DNA of 64,000 bases, from the NCBI GenBank assembly GCA_017935505.1, contig JAGBHM010000014.1, positions 62,001 through 126,000 on the forward strand. The letters are read 5' to 3'. The DNA is from Bacteroidales bacterium. GTDB taxonomy: Bacteria; Bacteroidota; Bacteroidia; Bacteroidales; UBA932. The position numbers and the translations under genes were made by a program. The notes below the pieces were generated by a model. The model was given only the letters and a program-made list of their open reading frames with translations, was not told the origin of the DNA and ran no database searches. Shown in pieces: positions 52,183 through 62,205 of the stretch (position 1 is its first letter; the number at the start of each line of letters is the position of its first letter).

Positions 52183-52202
52183 TTTCCTATAAAATGTTTA
52201 AA

Positions 52203-53600
52203 ATGCAGCAATCTAGTTATATCATTGAAGTTCACAATGTTTCCAAACATTTTGGTGACAAGACAGTTTTGGATAACATAAATTTGAATGTGAAGAAGGG
52301 CGAATTTGTAACAATTCTGGGTCCTTCAGGGTGTGGAAAAACTACACTACTACGTCTTATAGCCGGGTTTCAGACAACATCTGAGGGTGAAATACGCATT
52401 GCGGGGAAAGAGATAACGCAGACGCCTCCGCATTTGAGGCCTGTGAATACGGTTTTCCAAAAGTATGCACTGTTCCCCCATCTGAATGTATATGATAATA
52501 TTGCGTTTGGCCTCAAACTTAAAAAAGTTGCCGCTCCGGTAATTGAGAAGAAGGTGAAGGCTGCATTGAAGATGGTGGGAATGACAGATTATGAATACAG
52601 GGATGTGGATTCGCTCTCTGGTGGTCAGCAGCAGCGTGTGGCTATAGCACGTGCCATTGTGAATGAGCCTGAGGTGTTGCTTCTGGACGAGCCGTTGGCT
52701 GCGTTGGATCTCAAGATGCGTAAAGATATGCAGATGGAGCTCAAGGAGATGCACCAGAAGTTGGGCATTACATTCATCTATGTTACCCATGATCAGGAGG
52801 AGGCACTTACTCTGAGCGATACCATTGTGGTAATGAGTGAGGGAAAAATCCAGCAGATTGGAACACCTATGGATATATATAACGAACCTATAAACTCATT
52901 TGTTGCAGACTTCATAGGAGAGAGCAATATTCTCAACGGTATCATGATACATGATAAGAAGGTCTCTTTTGCCGGCCATGAGTTTGAGTGTGTCGACAAA
53001 GGATTTGGAGAGAATGTGGAGGTGGATGTCGTGATTCGTCCTGAGGATGTCTATATTTTTGATCCGTCGGATGTTGCACAGCTTACCGGAGTTGTGACAA
53101 GTTGTATATTCAAGGGTGTGCATTATGAGATAGTTGTGCAGACATCAGAAGGTTATGAGATAATGGTACAGGATTACCACTGTTTTGAGGCCGGCCGTAA
53201 TGTGGGCCTGCTTGTGAAACCTTTTGATATTCATGTAATGAAGAAGGAGCGTTCATGCAATACTTTTGAAGGAAAAGTTATTGATGACTCGCATGTGGAG
53301 TTTTTGGGATGCAGTTTTGAGGCACCTGCAGCAGCCGGATTTGAGTCTGGTGAGAAGGTGGTTGTGGAGGTTGATTTCAAGGATATTATACTCCAAGATA
53401 ATGAGGAGGACGGTGAGTTGAGCGGCGATGTGAACTTTATCCTCTATAAAGGAGACCACTATCATCTTACAGTTGTTTCAGACTGGGGTGTGGATATTTT
53501 TGTAGATACTAATGATGTTTGGGATAATGGGGATTGTGTCGGAATTTCCATTTTACCGGAGTCAATCCGTTTAAAAAAGTTGCAGGAAGATGCTGAATAG
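52203..53600 (+). CDS. potA: Polyamine ABC transporter ATP-binding protein PotA, long form
   Basis: PotA powers spermidine/putrescine import. The nucleotide-binding domain (about 1-235) has Walker [10 protein letters not shown], the Q loop, signature [14 protein letters not shown], Walker [12 protein letters not shown] and the H-switch THDQEEA. Beyond it lie about 230 residues, whereas the E. coli protein has about 140; two TOBE-like segments can be read (about 235-350 with [11 protein letters not shown], and about 360-465 ending [13 protein letters not shown]), so the regulatory part seems duplicated. It starts the potABCD operon and overlaps potB by 11 bases. Confidence 0.93.
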   Translation: MQQSSYIIEVHNVSKHFGDKTVLDNINLNVKKGEFVTILGPSGCGKTTLLRLIAGFQTTSEGEIRIAGKEITQTPPHLRPVNTVFQKYALFPHLNVYDNIAFGLKLKKVAAPVIEKKVKAALKMVGMTDYEYRDVDSLSGGQQQRVAIARAIVNEPEVLLLDEPLAALDLKMRKDMQMELKEMHQKLGITFIYVTHDQEEALTLSDTIVVMSEGKIQQIGTPMDIYNEPINSFVADFIGESNILNGIMIHDKKVSFAGHEFECVDKGFGENVEVDVVIRPEDVYIFDPSDVAQLTGVVTSCIFKGVHYEIVVQTSEGYEIMVQDYHCFEAGRNVGLLVKPFDIHVMKKERSCNTFEGKVIDDSHVEFLGCSFEAPAAAGFESGEKVVVEVDFKDIILQDNEEDGELSGDVNFILYKGDHYHLTVVSDWGVDIFVDTNDVWDNGDCVGISILPESIRLKKLQEDAE

Positions 53601-54390
53601 TCTGTCTCGTTTTTTTATGCGGCGTAAGAACTGGTCGATACCTTATGCCCTGTTTCTTATAGTATTTGTAGTAATACCGCTGCTGCTGATTGTATTCTAT
53701 GCTTTCACCGATGAGGAGGGTATGTTCACATTTGCGAACTTCCGCAAATTCATGATGCATCCTGAGGCGATGAACACATTCATCTACTCCATTGGAATTG
53801 CTATAATTACTACCCTGGTGTGTCTGCTTCTGGGTTACCCGGCAGCATATATACTCAGCCACAGGTCGCTGAATGTCTCAAAGACAATGGTAGTTCTCTT
53901 TATATTGCCGATGTGGGTGAATATCCTCATCCGAACATTGGCTACGGTGGCCCTGTTTGATTTTCTCAAACTGCCGCTTGGTGAAGGTGCATTGGTATTC
54001 GGTATGGTCTACAACTTCTTGCCATTCATGATCTACCCTATATACAATACTTTGCAGAAGATGGATTACAGCCTGGTTGAGGCGGCCCAGGATTTGGGTG
54101 CAAATCCGTTGAAGGTCTTCTACAAGGTGATACTGCCGCTCTCTATGCCAGGTATTGTAAGCGGTATTGTTATGGTGTTCATGCCAACTGTTTCAACATT
54201 TGCCATTGCCGAGCTGCTTACAATGAACAATATAAAGCTCTTCGGTACAACAGTACAGGAGAATATATATAATGGTATGTGGAATTATGGAGCGGCCCTC
54301 TCTTTGATAATGCTGCTTCTTATAGGTATTATGAGCCTCTTTACAAATGAGGAGGATAATGCCCAAAATGAAAGTGGAGGTGTGATATGA
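53590..54390 (+). CDS. potB: Polyamine ABC transporter permease PotB
   Basis: The 266-residue membrane protein has six predicted spans and the EAA loop ([26 protein letters not shown], seen as [10 protein letters not shown]) that contacts the ATPase. It belongs to the PotB/PotC permease family. Its ATG lies inside the last potA codons, and its TGA overlaps the potC ATG (ATGA), so the three genes are translationally coupled. Confidence 0.94.
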   Translation: MLNSLSRFFMRRKNWSIPYALFLIVFVVIPLLLIVFYAFTDEEGMFTFANFRKFMMHPEAMNTFIYSIGIAIITTLVCLLLGYPAAYILSHRSLNVSKTMVVLFILPMWVNILIRTLATVALFDFLKLPLGEGALVFGMVYNFLPFMIYPIYNTLQKMDYSLVEAAQDLGANPLKVFYKVILPLSMPGIVSGIVMVFMPTVSTFAIAELLTMNNIKLFGTTVQENIYNGMWNYGAALSLIMLLLIGIMSLFTNEEDNAQNESGGVI

Positions 54391-55178
54391 TAAAGAAGAT
54401 TTTTGCAAAAGGGTATCTGTGGCTGCTGCTTGCATTGCTCTATTCACCCATCCTTATCATTATGATATTTTCATTCACCGAAGCCAAAGTACTGGGCAAC
54501 TGGACAGGTTTTTCATTCAAACTCTACAGTTCCCTCTTTGCCGGTGGAATGCACCATTCGCTCATTGATGCAATAATCAATACATTTGTCATAGCCTTTA
54601 TAGCGGCATCTGTCTCCACAATTTTGGGCAGTATAGCGGCTGTGGGCATATACAATCTGCGCTCACCGATGCGTGGTGTTATGAATTTTACCAACAGTAT
54701 TCCTATAATGAATCCCGACATCATTACTGGTGTATCGCTCTTTTTGCTTTTTGTAAGTTTTGGTGTCTCTCAGGGATTTACAACTGTTGTTCTGGCTCAT
54801 ATAGCATTTTGTGCCCCCTATGTAGTGTTGAGCGTAATGCCACGTCTGAAGAAGATGAATCCAAATATCTACGAGGCGGCTCTTGACCTTGGCGCCACAC
54901 CATTCCAGGCTCTGCGCAAGGTTATATTGCCGGAGATATTGCCAGGTATGATAAGCGGATTCATTCTGGCATTCACACTCTCCATAGATGATTTTGCTGT
55001 AACAATATTTACCATAGGAAATGAGGGTCTGGAGACACTTTCCACTTATATCTATGCCGATGCGCGCAAGGGTGGTCTCACTCCGGAACTGCGCCCTCTC
55101 TCCACTATAATATTTGTGACAGTTCTTGTACTTCTGATTGTAATTAACAAACGTGCAGAAAAGCAGAAAAAAGAGTAA
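54387..55178 (+). CDS. potC: Polyamine ABC transporter permease PotC
   Basis: The 263-residue permease has six spans and an EAA loop (EAALDLGATPFQALRKVILPE). It pairs with PotB as a heterodimer. The motif FTLSIDDFAVTIF near residue 195 is typical of PotC. It overlaps potB by 4 bases and is followed after 3 bases by potD. Confidence 0.94.
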   Translation: MIKKIFAKGYLWLLLALLYSPILIIMIFSFTEAKVLGNWTGFSFKLYSSLFAGGMHHSLIDAIINTFVIAFIAASVSTILGSIAAVGIYNLRSPMRGVMNFTNSIPIMNPDIITGVSLFLLFVSFGVSQGFTTVVLAHIAFCAPYVVLSVMPRLKKMNPNIYEAALDLGATPFQALRKVILPEILPGMISGFILAFTLSIDDFAVTIFTIGNEGLETLSTYIYADARKGGLTPELRPLSTIIFVTVLVLLIVINKRAEKQKKE

Positions 55179-55181
55179 AGG

Positions 55182-56516
55182 ATGAAAATACTCAAATATA
55201 TGTTCATATTGGCCATTATTGTGGCCATGACCTCATGCCAGCGTTCACATGAGGCCAGAAACCAGATACTTAAGGTTTATAACTGGGCTGATTATATAGA
55301 TGAGGATGTGCTTGCCGAATTCCCCCAGTGGTATAAGGAACAGACAGGTGAGGATATAGAGGTGATTTACCAGGTCTTCGACATAAACGAGGTGATGCTT
55401 ACAAAAATTGAGAGGGGTCATGAGGATTTTGATGTTGTGTGTCCGTCGGATTACATAATAGAGAGGATGATGAAGAAGGATATGCTTATACCTATTGACC
55501 GCAATTTCGGGCATACTCCGGATTATATTCCCAATGCCTCGCCTTATATGATGTCCCTGCTTGACATTGTGAGTGTAGATGGCCGCAAAGGTTCAGATTA
55601 TGCGGTTGCCTATATGTGGGGCACTGCCGGAATACTTTACAATACTGAGCTGATTTCTGATGAGGAGGCCCATACATGGAAGACTTTGTGGGATCCGAAG
55701 AACAGTGGTCAGGTGCTCATGAAGGATGCCTACAGAGATTGTTATGGAACAGCCATAATATATGCAAATTCGGAGAGGCTGGCCAGCGGTGAAACAACTG
55801 TAGAGGAGCTGATGAATGACAACTCCAGAGAGGCGATTGCTGATGTTGAAGAGGCTTTGAAGGCCATGAAACCGAATATTGCAGGTTGGGAGGCCGATTT
55901 TGGCAAGGAGATGATGACAAAAGGCAAGGCGAGTCTTAACTTTACCTGGAGCGGTGATGCCGTATGGGCGATAGAGGAGGCTGATGCAGTTGGTGTAAGC
56001 CTCAATTATGCGGTTCCTGTTGAGGGCAGCAACGTATGGTTCGACGGCTGGGTTATTCCAAAATATGCCCGCAATGTGAAGGCTGCAAGCTATTTCATCA
56101 ACTATCTGTGCCGTCCTGATATAGCAATGAGAAATATGGATGCAATAGGCTATGTAAGTGCCATTGCAACTCCTGAAATACTTGAATCAAAAATAGATAC
56201 AACTCTCTCGAATTACTCTGACCTGAGCTATTTCTTTGGACCTGAGGCCGACTCTGTACAGGTTTGCCCGATACAGTATCCGGATATACAGGTGATAGAG
56301 CGCTGTGCTATGATAAGAGATTTCAGCAATAAGAAGGATCTTGAGTTGGTTCTTGAGATGTGGAGCCGTGTGAAGGGAGATAATCTCAATACCGGAATAG
56401 TATTGCTCATATTTGCCGTATTCGGAGCTCTGTTTGTGTGGCTAATAGTCAGCAAAGTGAGAAAGATGCGCCATAATATGCGCCGTAAGAGGAGAGGTGT
56501 AAGGCGTAAAAAGTAG
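55182..56516 (+). CDS. potD: Polyamine-binding protein PotD with C-terminal membrane anchor
   Basis: PotD binds spermidine or putrescine and delivers it to PotABC. The 444-residue protein has a lipoprotein signal (MTSC, Cys19), the family start LKVYNWADYID, then VCPSDYIIERMM, PYMWGTAG-like motif (VAYMWGTAGILYN) and VWFDGWVIPK. A membrane span at about residues 401-420 (GIVLLIFAVFGALFVWLIV) and a very basic tail (KVRKMRHNMRRKRRGVRRKK) have been added after the binding domain, so the protein may be anchored at both ends with a cytoplasmic tail. Ordinary PotD (about 350 residues) lacks this. Confidence 0.93.
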   Translation: MKILKYMFILAIIVAMTSCQRSHEARNQILKVYNWADYIDEDVLAEFPQWYKEQTGEDIEVIYQVFDINEVMLTKIERGHEDFDVVCPSDYIIERMMKKDMLIPIDRNFGHTPDYIPNASPYMMSLLDIVSVDGRKGSDYAVAYMWGTAGILYNTELISDEEAHTWKTLWDPKNSGQVLMKDAYRDCYGTAIIYANSERLASGETTVEELMNDNSREAIADVEEALKAMKPNIAGWEADFGKEMMTKGKASLNFTWSGDAVWAIEEADAVGVSLNYAVPVEGSNVWFDGWVIPKYARNVKAASYFINYLCRPDIAMRNMDAIGYVSAIATPEILESKIDTTLSNYSDLSYFFGPEADSVQVCPIQYPDIQVIERCAMIRDFSNKKDLELVLEMWSRVKGDNLNTGIVLLIFAVFGALFVWLIVSKVRKMRHNMRRKRRGVRRKK

Positions 56517-56524
56517 AGTGTTGT

Positions 56525-56998
56525 ATGAAGAAGATAATTAATCCGTATGTAGGTACATCAGAAGGGTTGGGATACAACTGTTTTGCCTGTGCACCCCATA
56601 ACCCTTGCGGTTTGAAAATGGAATTTTATGAGGATGGGGAAGAGGTCGTTTCCTTCTGGACTCCCGATAAAAACTATCAGGGATGGCTCAATACCCTGCA
56701 TGGCGGAATTCAGGCAACATTAATGGATGAGACAGGCGGATGGCTTATTTCAAGGAAGTTCCAGACATCTGCCATGACCACAAACCTCAATGTAAAGTAT
56801 AAAAAACCGGTGCCCGTAGAGCAACCTCTGGAGATCAGGGCCAGACTAAAGGAGGTTAAGCGCAGTTTCCTTATATTGGAGATAACCCTCTCTGCAAATG
56901 GTGAGGTATGCTCTGTTGCAGAGGCCACTTACTATAAATTTTCAAAAGAAATGGCAGAAAAGGAGTTCCATTTTCTGCCATACGAAGTTGAAGAGTAG
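56525..56998 (+). CDS. PaaI-type hotdog-fold thioesterase
   Basis: The 157-residue protein has a Cys-containing N-terminal segment (NCFACAPHNPCGLKM) and a hotdog domain with WLNTLHGGIQATLMDETGGW, where HGG and the acidic residue of DE form the expected active-site region, and VKYKKPVPVEQPL. PaaI-family enzymes hydrolyse acyl-CoA thioesters; the substrate is unknown. It begins 8 bases after potD, but a functional link to polyamines is not evident. Confidence 0.87.
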   Translation: MKKIINPYVGTSEGLGYNCFACAPHNPCGLKMEFYEDGEEVVSFWTPDKNYQGWLNTLHGGIQATLMDETGGWLISRKFQTSAMTTNLNVKYKKPVPVEQPLEIRARLKEVKRSFLILEITLSANGEVCSVAEATYYKFSKEMAEKEFHFLPYEVEE

Positions 56999-57012
56999 TT
57001 CTTCAATTGTTC

Positions 57013-59040
57013 CTATTCAAACGAATACTTCTCGCCATATTCCATCATCTGTCCGAGGAAATCTGTGCCGTATACTATCTTGTAGTCGGTGATTTTTCCA
57101 TTCTCTTCAACTGGAACGATGGTTGGATTGATAAATCCTTTGTATGGTTTCAACTGCAATGCTGCATATCTCTCTTTTACCTCCTTATGAAGAGCAGGAT
57201 CAATATTTATTGCATATTTCTCAATAAGCTCTTTGCCGGCCTGGTAGTCGCCCTCTGATTTTATTCTTTGTATCTCGGCAAGCAACTCACCAAAAATTGT
57301 ACGCAACTTGCTGTAGTCATTTATTACAAAGTATGTTTTTCCGTCGCGCTCCCTCTTTTCTATCACATCTTTTTCTGCACCCGGATTGTTCTCTTTCAAA
57401 CCTCTTTCATAACTCCAGTCTGCAATGAGTTTCCTGTCCTGCATGTGTGCTTCGGTATTTGTCTTGCCAAGCTCAATTCTATTGAACTGCATGAACATTC
57501 CATTTACTACCTGACCCAGGTACTCTGCTTTATAAGCCTCTGCATCAGGCACAATGCCAAGTTCAACCAATTTTGGATCGGCCAGATAATATAGTGCAAA
57601 GAGATCTGCACGTGCCTCCTCAAGGGCTGAGGTATATTCACCTAATGCGTTGTCTGAAACACCTTCGAGCAACTGGCCTGAACCATGGCCCAGACACTCA
57701 TGCAGGTCGGTATGGAGGTCACTTGTGATACTCTTGTATTTTTTCAGAAGCTCTTTGTCGTTATCATCCCAATAGAACTCATTAGTGGCGCTCTTTGGCG
57801 ATTCATCAGCCGCCTTGTTATAGGCATCTGTGATATTGGCAATGGTAACTGATTTGGAACCATAATCTTTTCTTATCCAGTTTGCATTAGGCAGATTTAT
57901 TCCGATAGCTGTATATGGGTGGCAGTCGCCTCCAAGGCTGGCAACTGTAATCACTTTGGCAGAAACACCCTTCACCTTCTCTTTCTTGAAACGGTTATCG
58001 ATAGGGGAGTTGTCTTCGAACCACTGAGCATTTGCACTGATGATTTCAGTCCTTTCAGAGGCCTTTACATCTTTGAAGTTTACAACAGATTCCCATGTAG
58101 CCTTGCGTCCGAGCGGGTCGTTGTAGCTCTCAATAAATCCGTTTACAAAATCAACTTGTGAAATGGTGTCCTGTACCCAAGCTACATTATATTCATCCCA
58201 AGTTTCAAGAGAACCGGTGTTGTAGTACTCTATCAATTGTGCAATATAATCCTTCTGAGCTTGATTTTCAGCATATTCAGCTGCAGCCTGGAGATGTTTC
58301 ACAATCTGCTGGATGCTTTTTCCATAAAGGCCGTCAGCTTTATATACAATCTCCTTTATCTGGCCGTTCTCCCTTACAAGTTTGCTGTTCAGACCATATG
58401 ATACCGGTGTAGTATCTTTCGGATTCTCGAGTTTGTTGTAGAAGTTGTTGGCCTCATCCTTTGTGATGTTTCCACAATAAAAGTTTACAGCGGAGCCAAG
58501 GAGCAGGTCCTTCTCCTTTCCTGTATATTTTCTCTGCGGATAGAGCTCTGGATCAAAGATAACTGGCAGCAGCTCCTCGCACATATCCTCCTGGGCGGTA
58601 GCCACCATGAGTCCCTTGAAATACTCCTGTGTGCATTGAGGAGTGAATTTGTCCTCTGCATAGTGATGGTGTATTCCGTTGCTGAAGAAGACTCTCTTTG
58701 CGTAAGTGAGGAAATTCTGGAACTCTTCGCACTCCCTGTCCCCTTCGTACTCCCTGATTATTTTCTCAAGGCTCTTCCTGATTCTCAGATTGTATTTGAA
58801 GTTCTGGTCGAACAGAATGTCACGGCCGCATTTTCCTGCTTCACTCAGGTGGTAAATCAATGCTTTCTGATTGAGAGACAGAGCATCCCAGCCAGGAATC
58901 TGATAACGCAAGATCTGCAGGTCTGCAAACTCGTCGGCAATGTATTTGAATTCATCTCTCTTCTCTCCGGTGGCATTGCAGCACGATGATAGTGCGATGC
59001 CAAGTCCGCATAAAATGGTCATAGTTTTCAATATTTTCAT
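57013..59040 (-). CDS. Dipeptidyl-peptidase III (M49 family) lipoprotein
   Basis: The 675-residue zinc peptidase has a lipoprotein-type signal (ALSSCC, Cys19) and the M49 signature HECLGHGSGQ near residue 450 and EEARADL near 478, which hold the zinc ligands and catalytic Glu. The middle lobe includes GGDCHPYTAIGINLPN. DPP III removes dipeptides from the N-terminus of small peptides. The hexapeptide motif is H-E-C-L-G-H. The gene is followed by nothing on its strand within 12 bases of the convergent thioesterase gene. Confidence 0.93.
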   Translation of the reverse strand: MKILKTMTILCGLGIALSSCCNATGEKRDEFKYIADEFADLQILRYQIPGWDALSLNQKALIYHLSEAGKCGRDILFDQNFKYNLRIRKSLEKIIREYEGDRECEEFQNFLTYAKRVFFSNGIHHHYAEDKFTPQCTQEYFKGLMVATAQEDMCEELLPVIFDPELYPQRKYTGKEKDLLLGSAVNFYCGNITKDEANNFYNKLENPKDTTPVSYGLNSKLVRENGQIKEIVYKADGLYGKSIQQIVKHLQAAAEYAENQAQKDYIAQLIEYYNTGSLETWDEYNVAWVQDTISQVDFVNGFIESYNDPLGRKATWESVVNFKDVKASERTEIISANAQWFEDNSPIDNRFKKEKVKGVSAKVITVASLGGDCHPYTAIGINLPNANWIRKDYGSKSVTIANITDAYNKAADESPKSATNEFYWDDNDKELLKKYKSITSDLHTDLHECLGHGSGQLLEGVSDNALGEYTSALEEARADLFALYYLADPKLVELGIVPDAEAYKAEYLGQVVNGMFMQFNRIELGKTNTEAHMQDRKLIADWSYERGLKENNPGAEKDVIEKRERDGKTYFVINDYSKLRTIFGELLAEIQRIKSEGDYQAGKELIEKYAINIDPALHKEVKERYAALQLKPYKGFINPTIVPVEENGKITDYKIVYGTDFLGQMMEYGEKYSFE

Positions 59041-59050
59041 AAAATAGTTT

Positions 59051-59362
59051 TTAGTTGTTTCCGTCGGTCGTTTCTATTGGAGTCTCCTTTGGAGTCTCCT
59101 TTTGGGGCTCCTGCACACTTGTACCATTAAATATCTTTTTTACAAAATCATATCCTTTGGCGATATATTTTATCAGGTACTCCATAGAGTATATTTTGTC
59201 CAGCACTCTATTTATATATGTGAGGGGATTGAGGGCATCTTTGCATGCTGTGGCATCCCTCTTCAACTCCAGCTCCTTCAACTCAATCACATGCTTTAGC
59301 CTCTGTCTGGCCTGCTGGAGCTGCTGCAGATTGCTGATGTGGGTATAGTCATTTTTCTCCAT
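59051..59362 (-). CDS. Small coiled-coil partner of the holin-X-like protein
   Basis: The 103-residue product is helical and charged (LQQARQRLKHVIELKELELKR), with a weakly hydrophobic middle and a Pro/Glu/Thr-rich tail. It resembles the short proteins that accompany holin-X-like genes in Bacteroidales but has no name. Its ATG overlaps the end of the preceding gene by 14 bases, so the two are coupled. It is 10 bases from the DPP III start. Confidence 0.7.
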   Translation of the reverse strand: MEKNDYTHISNLQQLQQARQRLKHVIELKELELKRDATACKDALNPLTYINRVLDKIYSMEYLIKYIAKGYDFVKKIFNGTSVQEPQKETPKETPIETTDGNN

Positions 59363-59711
59363 TGTCGAAAAAGGGTTTTATAAATATTTTAATCAGCTGG
59401 TTGATGAAGAGCCTTTTTCTGAAAATATACAGCATTATTGCCACGACAATGAAAAGGGCTCCCATTATGCAGAATCCCAAAGCTGTTGAACCTATCATCT
59501 CCCCAATGGCATATCCTGCTGCCAGCCCGAGCAGCTGGAGGGCAACTCCTGCAACAATGGCTGTAACTGTAACAAACAATATTGTATTGAAGAGAGTCGA
59601 TAATCCCTCTACTCCCCTTAATTTGTATTCATCAATTTTCAGATTCAGATACTCTTTTGCAGAGACCGATAAATTGTTGAATGGATTTTGATGTTCAGGC
59701 TTGTCACTCAT
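59349..59711 (-). CDS. Holin-X-like (phage holin superfamily III) membrane protein
   Basis: The 120-residue product has a soluble N-terminus (DKPEHQNPFNNLSVSAKEYL) and two membrane spans (about 44-70 and 77-98) joined by IGEMIGSTALG. This is the arrangement in the PF07332-type 'holin-X' family, which is common in chromosomes of Bacteroidetes without phage genes. The ATG at 59711 is preferred over a GTG at 59723. No lysin or phage gene is nearby, so a lytic role is unlikely; an envelope role is suspected. Confidence 0.75.
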   Translation of the reverse strand: MSDKPEHQNPFNNLSVSAKEYLNLKIDEYKLRGVEGLSTLFNTILFVTVTAIVAGVALQLLGLAAGYAIGEMIGSTALGFCIMGALFIVVAIMLYIFRKRLFINQLIKIFIKPFFDNGEK

Positions 59712-59731
59712 TTGTTTTTCCACTAATCAAA

Positions 59732-59739
59732 CAAATATA
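59732..59739 (-). promoter_or_regulatory. -7 box for the holin-X-like gene pair
   Basis: TATATTTG on the minus strand, 20 bases before the ATG at 59711. Confidence 0.5.
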
Positions 59740-59782
59740 TGCTTTTTTTATAACTTTTTAACCTATATCTTAACCATTTGTT

Positions 59783-59790
59783 TAATTTTG
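59783..59790 (+). promoter_or_regulatory. -7 box for the DMT-family gene
   Basis: TAATTTTG fits TAnnTTTG, 21 bases upstream of the ATG at 59812. Confidence 0.45.
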
Positions 59791-59811
59791 CAAGAATTTA
59801 TTCGATTAGTT

Positions 59812-60183
59812 ATGGGAAAAGGACTATTGACCATATTCTTACTGTTGGTATCCAACAGTTTTATGACACTGGCCTGGTATGGTCATCTTAAATTCAATAC
59901 AGAAAAGCTCTTCCCCAAATGGGGATTGCTGGCCTTTATAGTGATAAGCTGGCTCATCGCTTTTTTTGAATATTGTTTCCAGGTGCCGGCAAACAGGATT
60001 GGATTCAAGGCATTTGGCGGACCTTTTTCGCTTATGCAGCTGAAAATAATACAGGAGGTTATAACCCTGGTTGTATTTATGGCCTTTTCTTTGTTGTTCT
60101 TCAAGACAGAGACACTCAAGCTCAATCATCTTATAGCTTGCGTGTTCCTGGTATTGGCAGTTTATTTTATTTTTAAACAGTAA
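59812..60183 (+). CDS. DMT-family (DUF486) membrane protein
   Basis: The 123-residue protein has four predicted spans and the DUF486 motifs NSFMTLAWYGHLKF, FEYCFQVPANRIG and LKIIQEVITLVVF. The family belongs to the drug/metabolite transporter superfamily, but its substrate is unknown. The ATG at 59812 gives the family's usual length of about 115-125 residues. Confidence 0.87.
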   Translation: MGKGLLTIFLLLVSNSFMTLAWYGHLKFNTEKLFPKWGLLAFIVISWLIAFFEYCFQVPANRIGFKAFGGPFSLMQLKIIQEVITLVVFMAFSLLFFKTETLKLNHLIACVFLVLAVYFIFKQ

Positions 60184-60202
60184 TTGAGTTAACAGAAAAA
60201 GT

Positions 60203-61507
60203 ATGGAGATTTTGAGATATATAAGACTTCCAAAATTGTTGTCGGCACTTGTCGTATGCCTGCTTATGGGCACTTTATGCTCTTGTGAGGAGGTGATAGG
60301 GAGTGCAGAAGAGTTCAAGGTAAAGGAGAAGACTTTGCTTGTCTATATGATAGCAAACAATAACTTGTCTTCAAATGCAATAAGCAACCTTTCGGCAATA
60401 AGGAACGGATATCTGCCCGATGAAGATAAAGGAAATATAGTGGTATATTATCATGTGCCCAACCAGAATCCGCTTCTGCTGAATGTACTGAAGGAGAAGA
60501 GTGGAAAGGCCCTTATTGATACCGTATATCGTTTCCCGTCGCGCAATTCTGCAACAAAAGAGTCTTTGAAGAGTGCAATGAATGTTACTGCAACCCTCTT
60601 TCCATCAAATGAGTATGGATTGATATTGTGGTCTCATGGAACAGGATGGCTGCCTGTAGGCTACTATGAAAATCCGGTAGGGGAGAGCACTTCGGCAAAT
60701 GCCCCTGCTCTGGAGAATGGTACTTATACACAGTCTGGCCGTACAAATGAAACTGATCCGTATGCACATATGATAAAGATGGCAACAGATGGACAGAGCG
60801 GTGCCCCTGTGCGCAGCTTCGGAAGCGATAGCGGCAAGGAGATGGAGTTGAAGGATATTGTAGCCGGATTGCCATATAAACTCTCGTTCATAATATTTGA
60901 TGCCTGCCTGATGGGAGGTGTTGAGGTGGCTTATGAACTCAAGGATTCCACAGATTATCTGCTCTTCTCTCCAGCCGAGATATTGGCCTCAGGATTCCCT
61001 TATTCAAAAATAATGGAGCATATTTTTGCCACCCCTACAGATCTGGAATCTGTGGCAAAGGAGTACTACAATTTCTATAATGAGCAGCCTGCAACAAGCA
61101 GGTATGCTACAATATCACTAGTGAAGACATCTGAGCTTGAGAAGGTTGCAGAGGTTGCCAAAGAGGTCTTTTCGGCCAACAGAGAGAAGATTTCTTCGCT
61201 TGATGCGAGCAGTGTCCAACGCTATTACAGAGGCAGTAAACATTGGTTTTATGATCTGGGGGATTTTATAGAGAAGATTGCAACTCCCCAACAGTTGCAG
61301 AGTTTTGTCGAGGCTCTGGATGATGCTGTGCTCTATAAGGCCACTACCCAGAATTTCTTTGATATTGTGATGACAAAATATTCCGGATTGAGTACATATA
61401 TTCCAAATCCGGCTGATAAAGTCCTTGCAGAGTACTACCGCACACTCAAGTGGAATGAGGCCTGTGAAATGATAAAAGAGGATGACCCCGTGGAGTCACC
61501 CTCTTAA
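60203..61507 (+). CDS. Clostripain-type (C11) cysteine peptidase lipoprotein
   Basis: The 434-residue protein has a lipoprotein signal (LCSCEE, Cys28), then a C11 domain with the strand KTLLVYMIANNNLS, the catalytic His in LILWSHGTGW near residue 147, and the catalytic Cys in IIFDACLMGGVEVAYEL near residue 236. A helical C-terminal region follows. C11 peptidases cut after basic residues and may auto-process; surface location is inferred from the lipobox. It starts 19 bases after the DMT gene. Confidence 0.9.
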   Translation: MEILRYIRLPKLLSALVVCLLMGTLCSCEEVIGSAEEFKVKEKTLLVYMIANNNLSSNAISNLSAIRNGYLPDEDKGNIVVYYHVPNQNPLLLNVLKEKSGKALIDTVYRFPSRNSATKESLKSAMNVTATLFPSNEYGLILWSHGTGWLPVGYYENPVGESTSANAPALENGTYTQSGRTNETDPYAHMIKMATDGQSGAPVRSFGSDSGKEMELKDIVAGLPYKLSFIIFDACLMGGVEVAYELKDSTDYLLFSPAEILASGFPYSKIMEHIFATPTDLESVAKEYYNFYNEQPATSRYATISLVKTSELEKVAEVAKEVFSANREKISSLDASSVQRYYRGSKHWFYDLGDFIEKIATPQQLQSFVEALDDAVLYKATTQNFFDIVMTKYSGLSTYIPNPADKVLAEYYRTLKWNEACEMIKEDDPVESPS

Positions 61508-61542
61508 AAAAAACTTAAACTCAATACACTAATCTATAACTA

Positions 61543-62100
61543 TTATTTGTCTCCAAAGTATCTTTTGTAAAGACCTGCGAAGCCTTGTCCGTGGCGTGCC
61601 TCGTCTTTGCACATTTCATGAACTGTATCGTGAATTGCATCGAGGTTCTGCTGTTTTGCAAGAGTAGCAATACGTTTTTTATCCTCGCAAGCGCCAGCCT
61701 CTGCTTCCCATCTCTTCTTTAGATTTGTTTTTGTATCCCAAACAACCTCACCGATAAGTTCTGCAAATCTTGCAGCATGGTCTGCCTCCTCAAATGCATA
61801 TCTTCTGAAAGCCTCAGCAACTTCTGGATAACCCTCTCTGTCTGCCTGACGGCTCATTGCCAAATACATACCTACCTCAGTACACTCTCCGGTAAAGTGA
61901 GCCTTCAAACCCTCCATAATTTCAGGATCGCAACCTTGTGCTACACCAAGTCTGTGCTCATCGGCCCATGCCATTTCACCTTCATTCTCTACAACTTCTT
62001 TGAATTTCTCTCTTGGAACTTTGCAAAGAGGGCATTTCTCAGGAGCCTCGTTACCTTCGTGAACATAACCGCATACTGTACAGATAAATTTCTTTTTCAT
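61543..62100 (-). CDS. Reverse rubrerythrin (NADH peroxidase type)
   Basis: The 185-residue protein has an N-terminal rubredoxin domain ([10 protein letters not shown] and KCPLCKVP, four Fe-binding Cys) followed by a ferritin-like diiron domain with [12 protein letters not shown] and [13 protein letters not shown]. In ordinary rubrerythrins the order is the other way round. This reversed form reduces hydrogen peroxide in anaerobes and is important in oxidative stress defence. A TACCTTTG box lies about 106 bases upstream. Confidence 0.93.
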   Translation of the reverse strand: MKKKFICTVCGYVHEGNEAPEKCPLCKVPREKFKEVVENEGEMAWADEHRLGVAQGCDPEIMEGLKAHFTGECTEVGMYLAMSRQADREGYPEVAEAFRRYAFEEADHAARFAELIGEVVWDTKTNLKKRWEAEAGACEDKKRIATLAKQQNLDAIHDTVHEMCKDEARHGQGFAGLYKRYFGDK

Positions 62101-62205
62101 AATCGTAGTTTTTAATGTTTATTGTTATTGATATTATTTTTAACTTTGATGTTATTTTTACTTTAATTTTAATAATTCTTATTTTTGAATCATTAAAATC
62201 TATTG

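Noticed and set aside
59349-59711. Prophage lysis gene
   Set aside because: There are no phage structural, lysin or integrase genes nearby, and this holin-like family is common in Bacteroidetes chromosomes.
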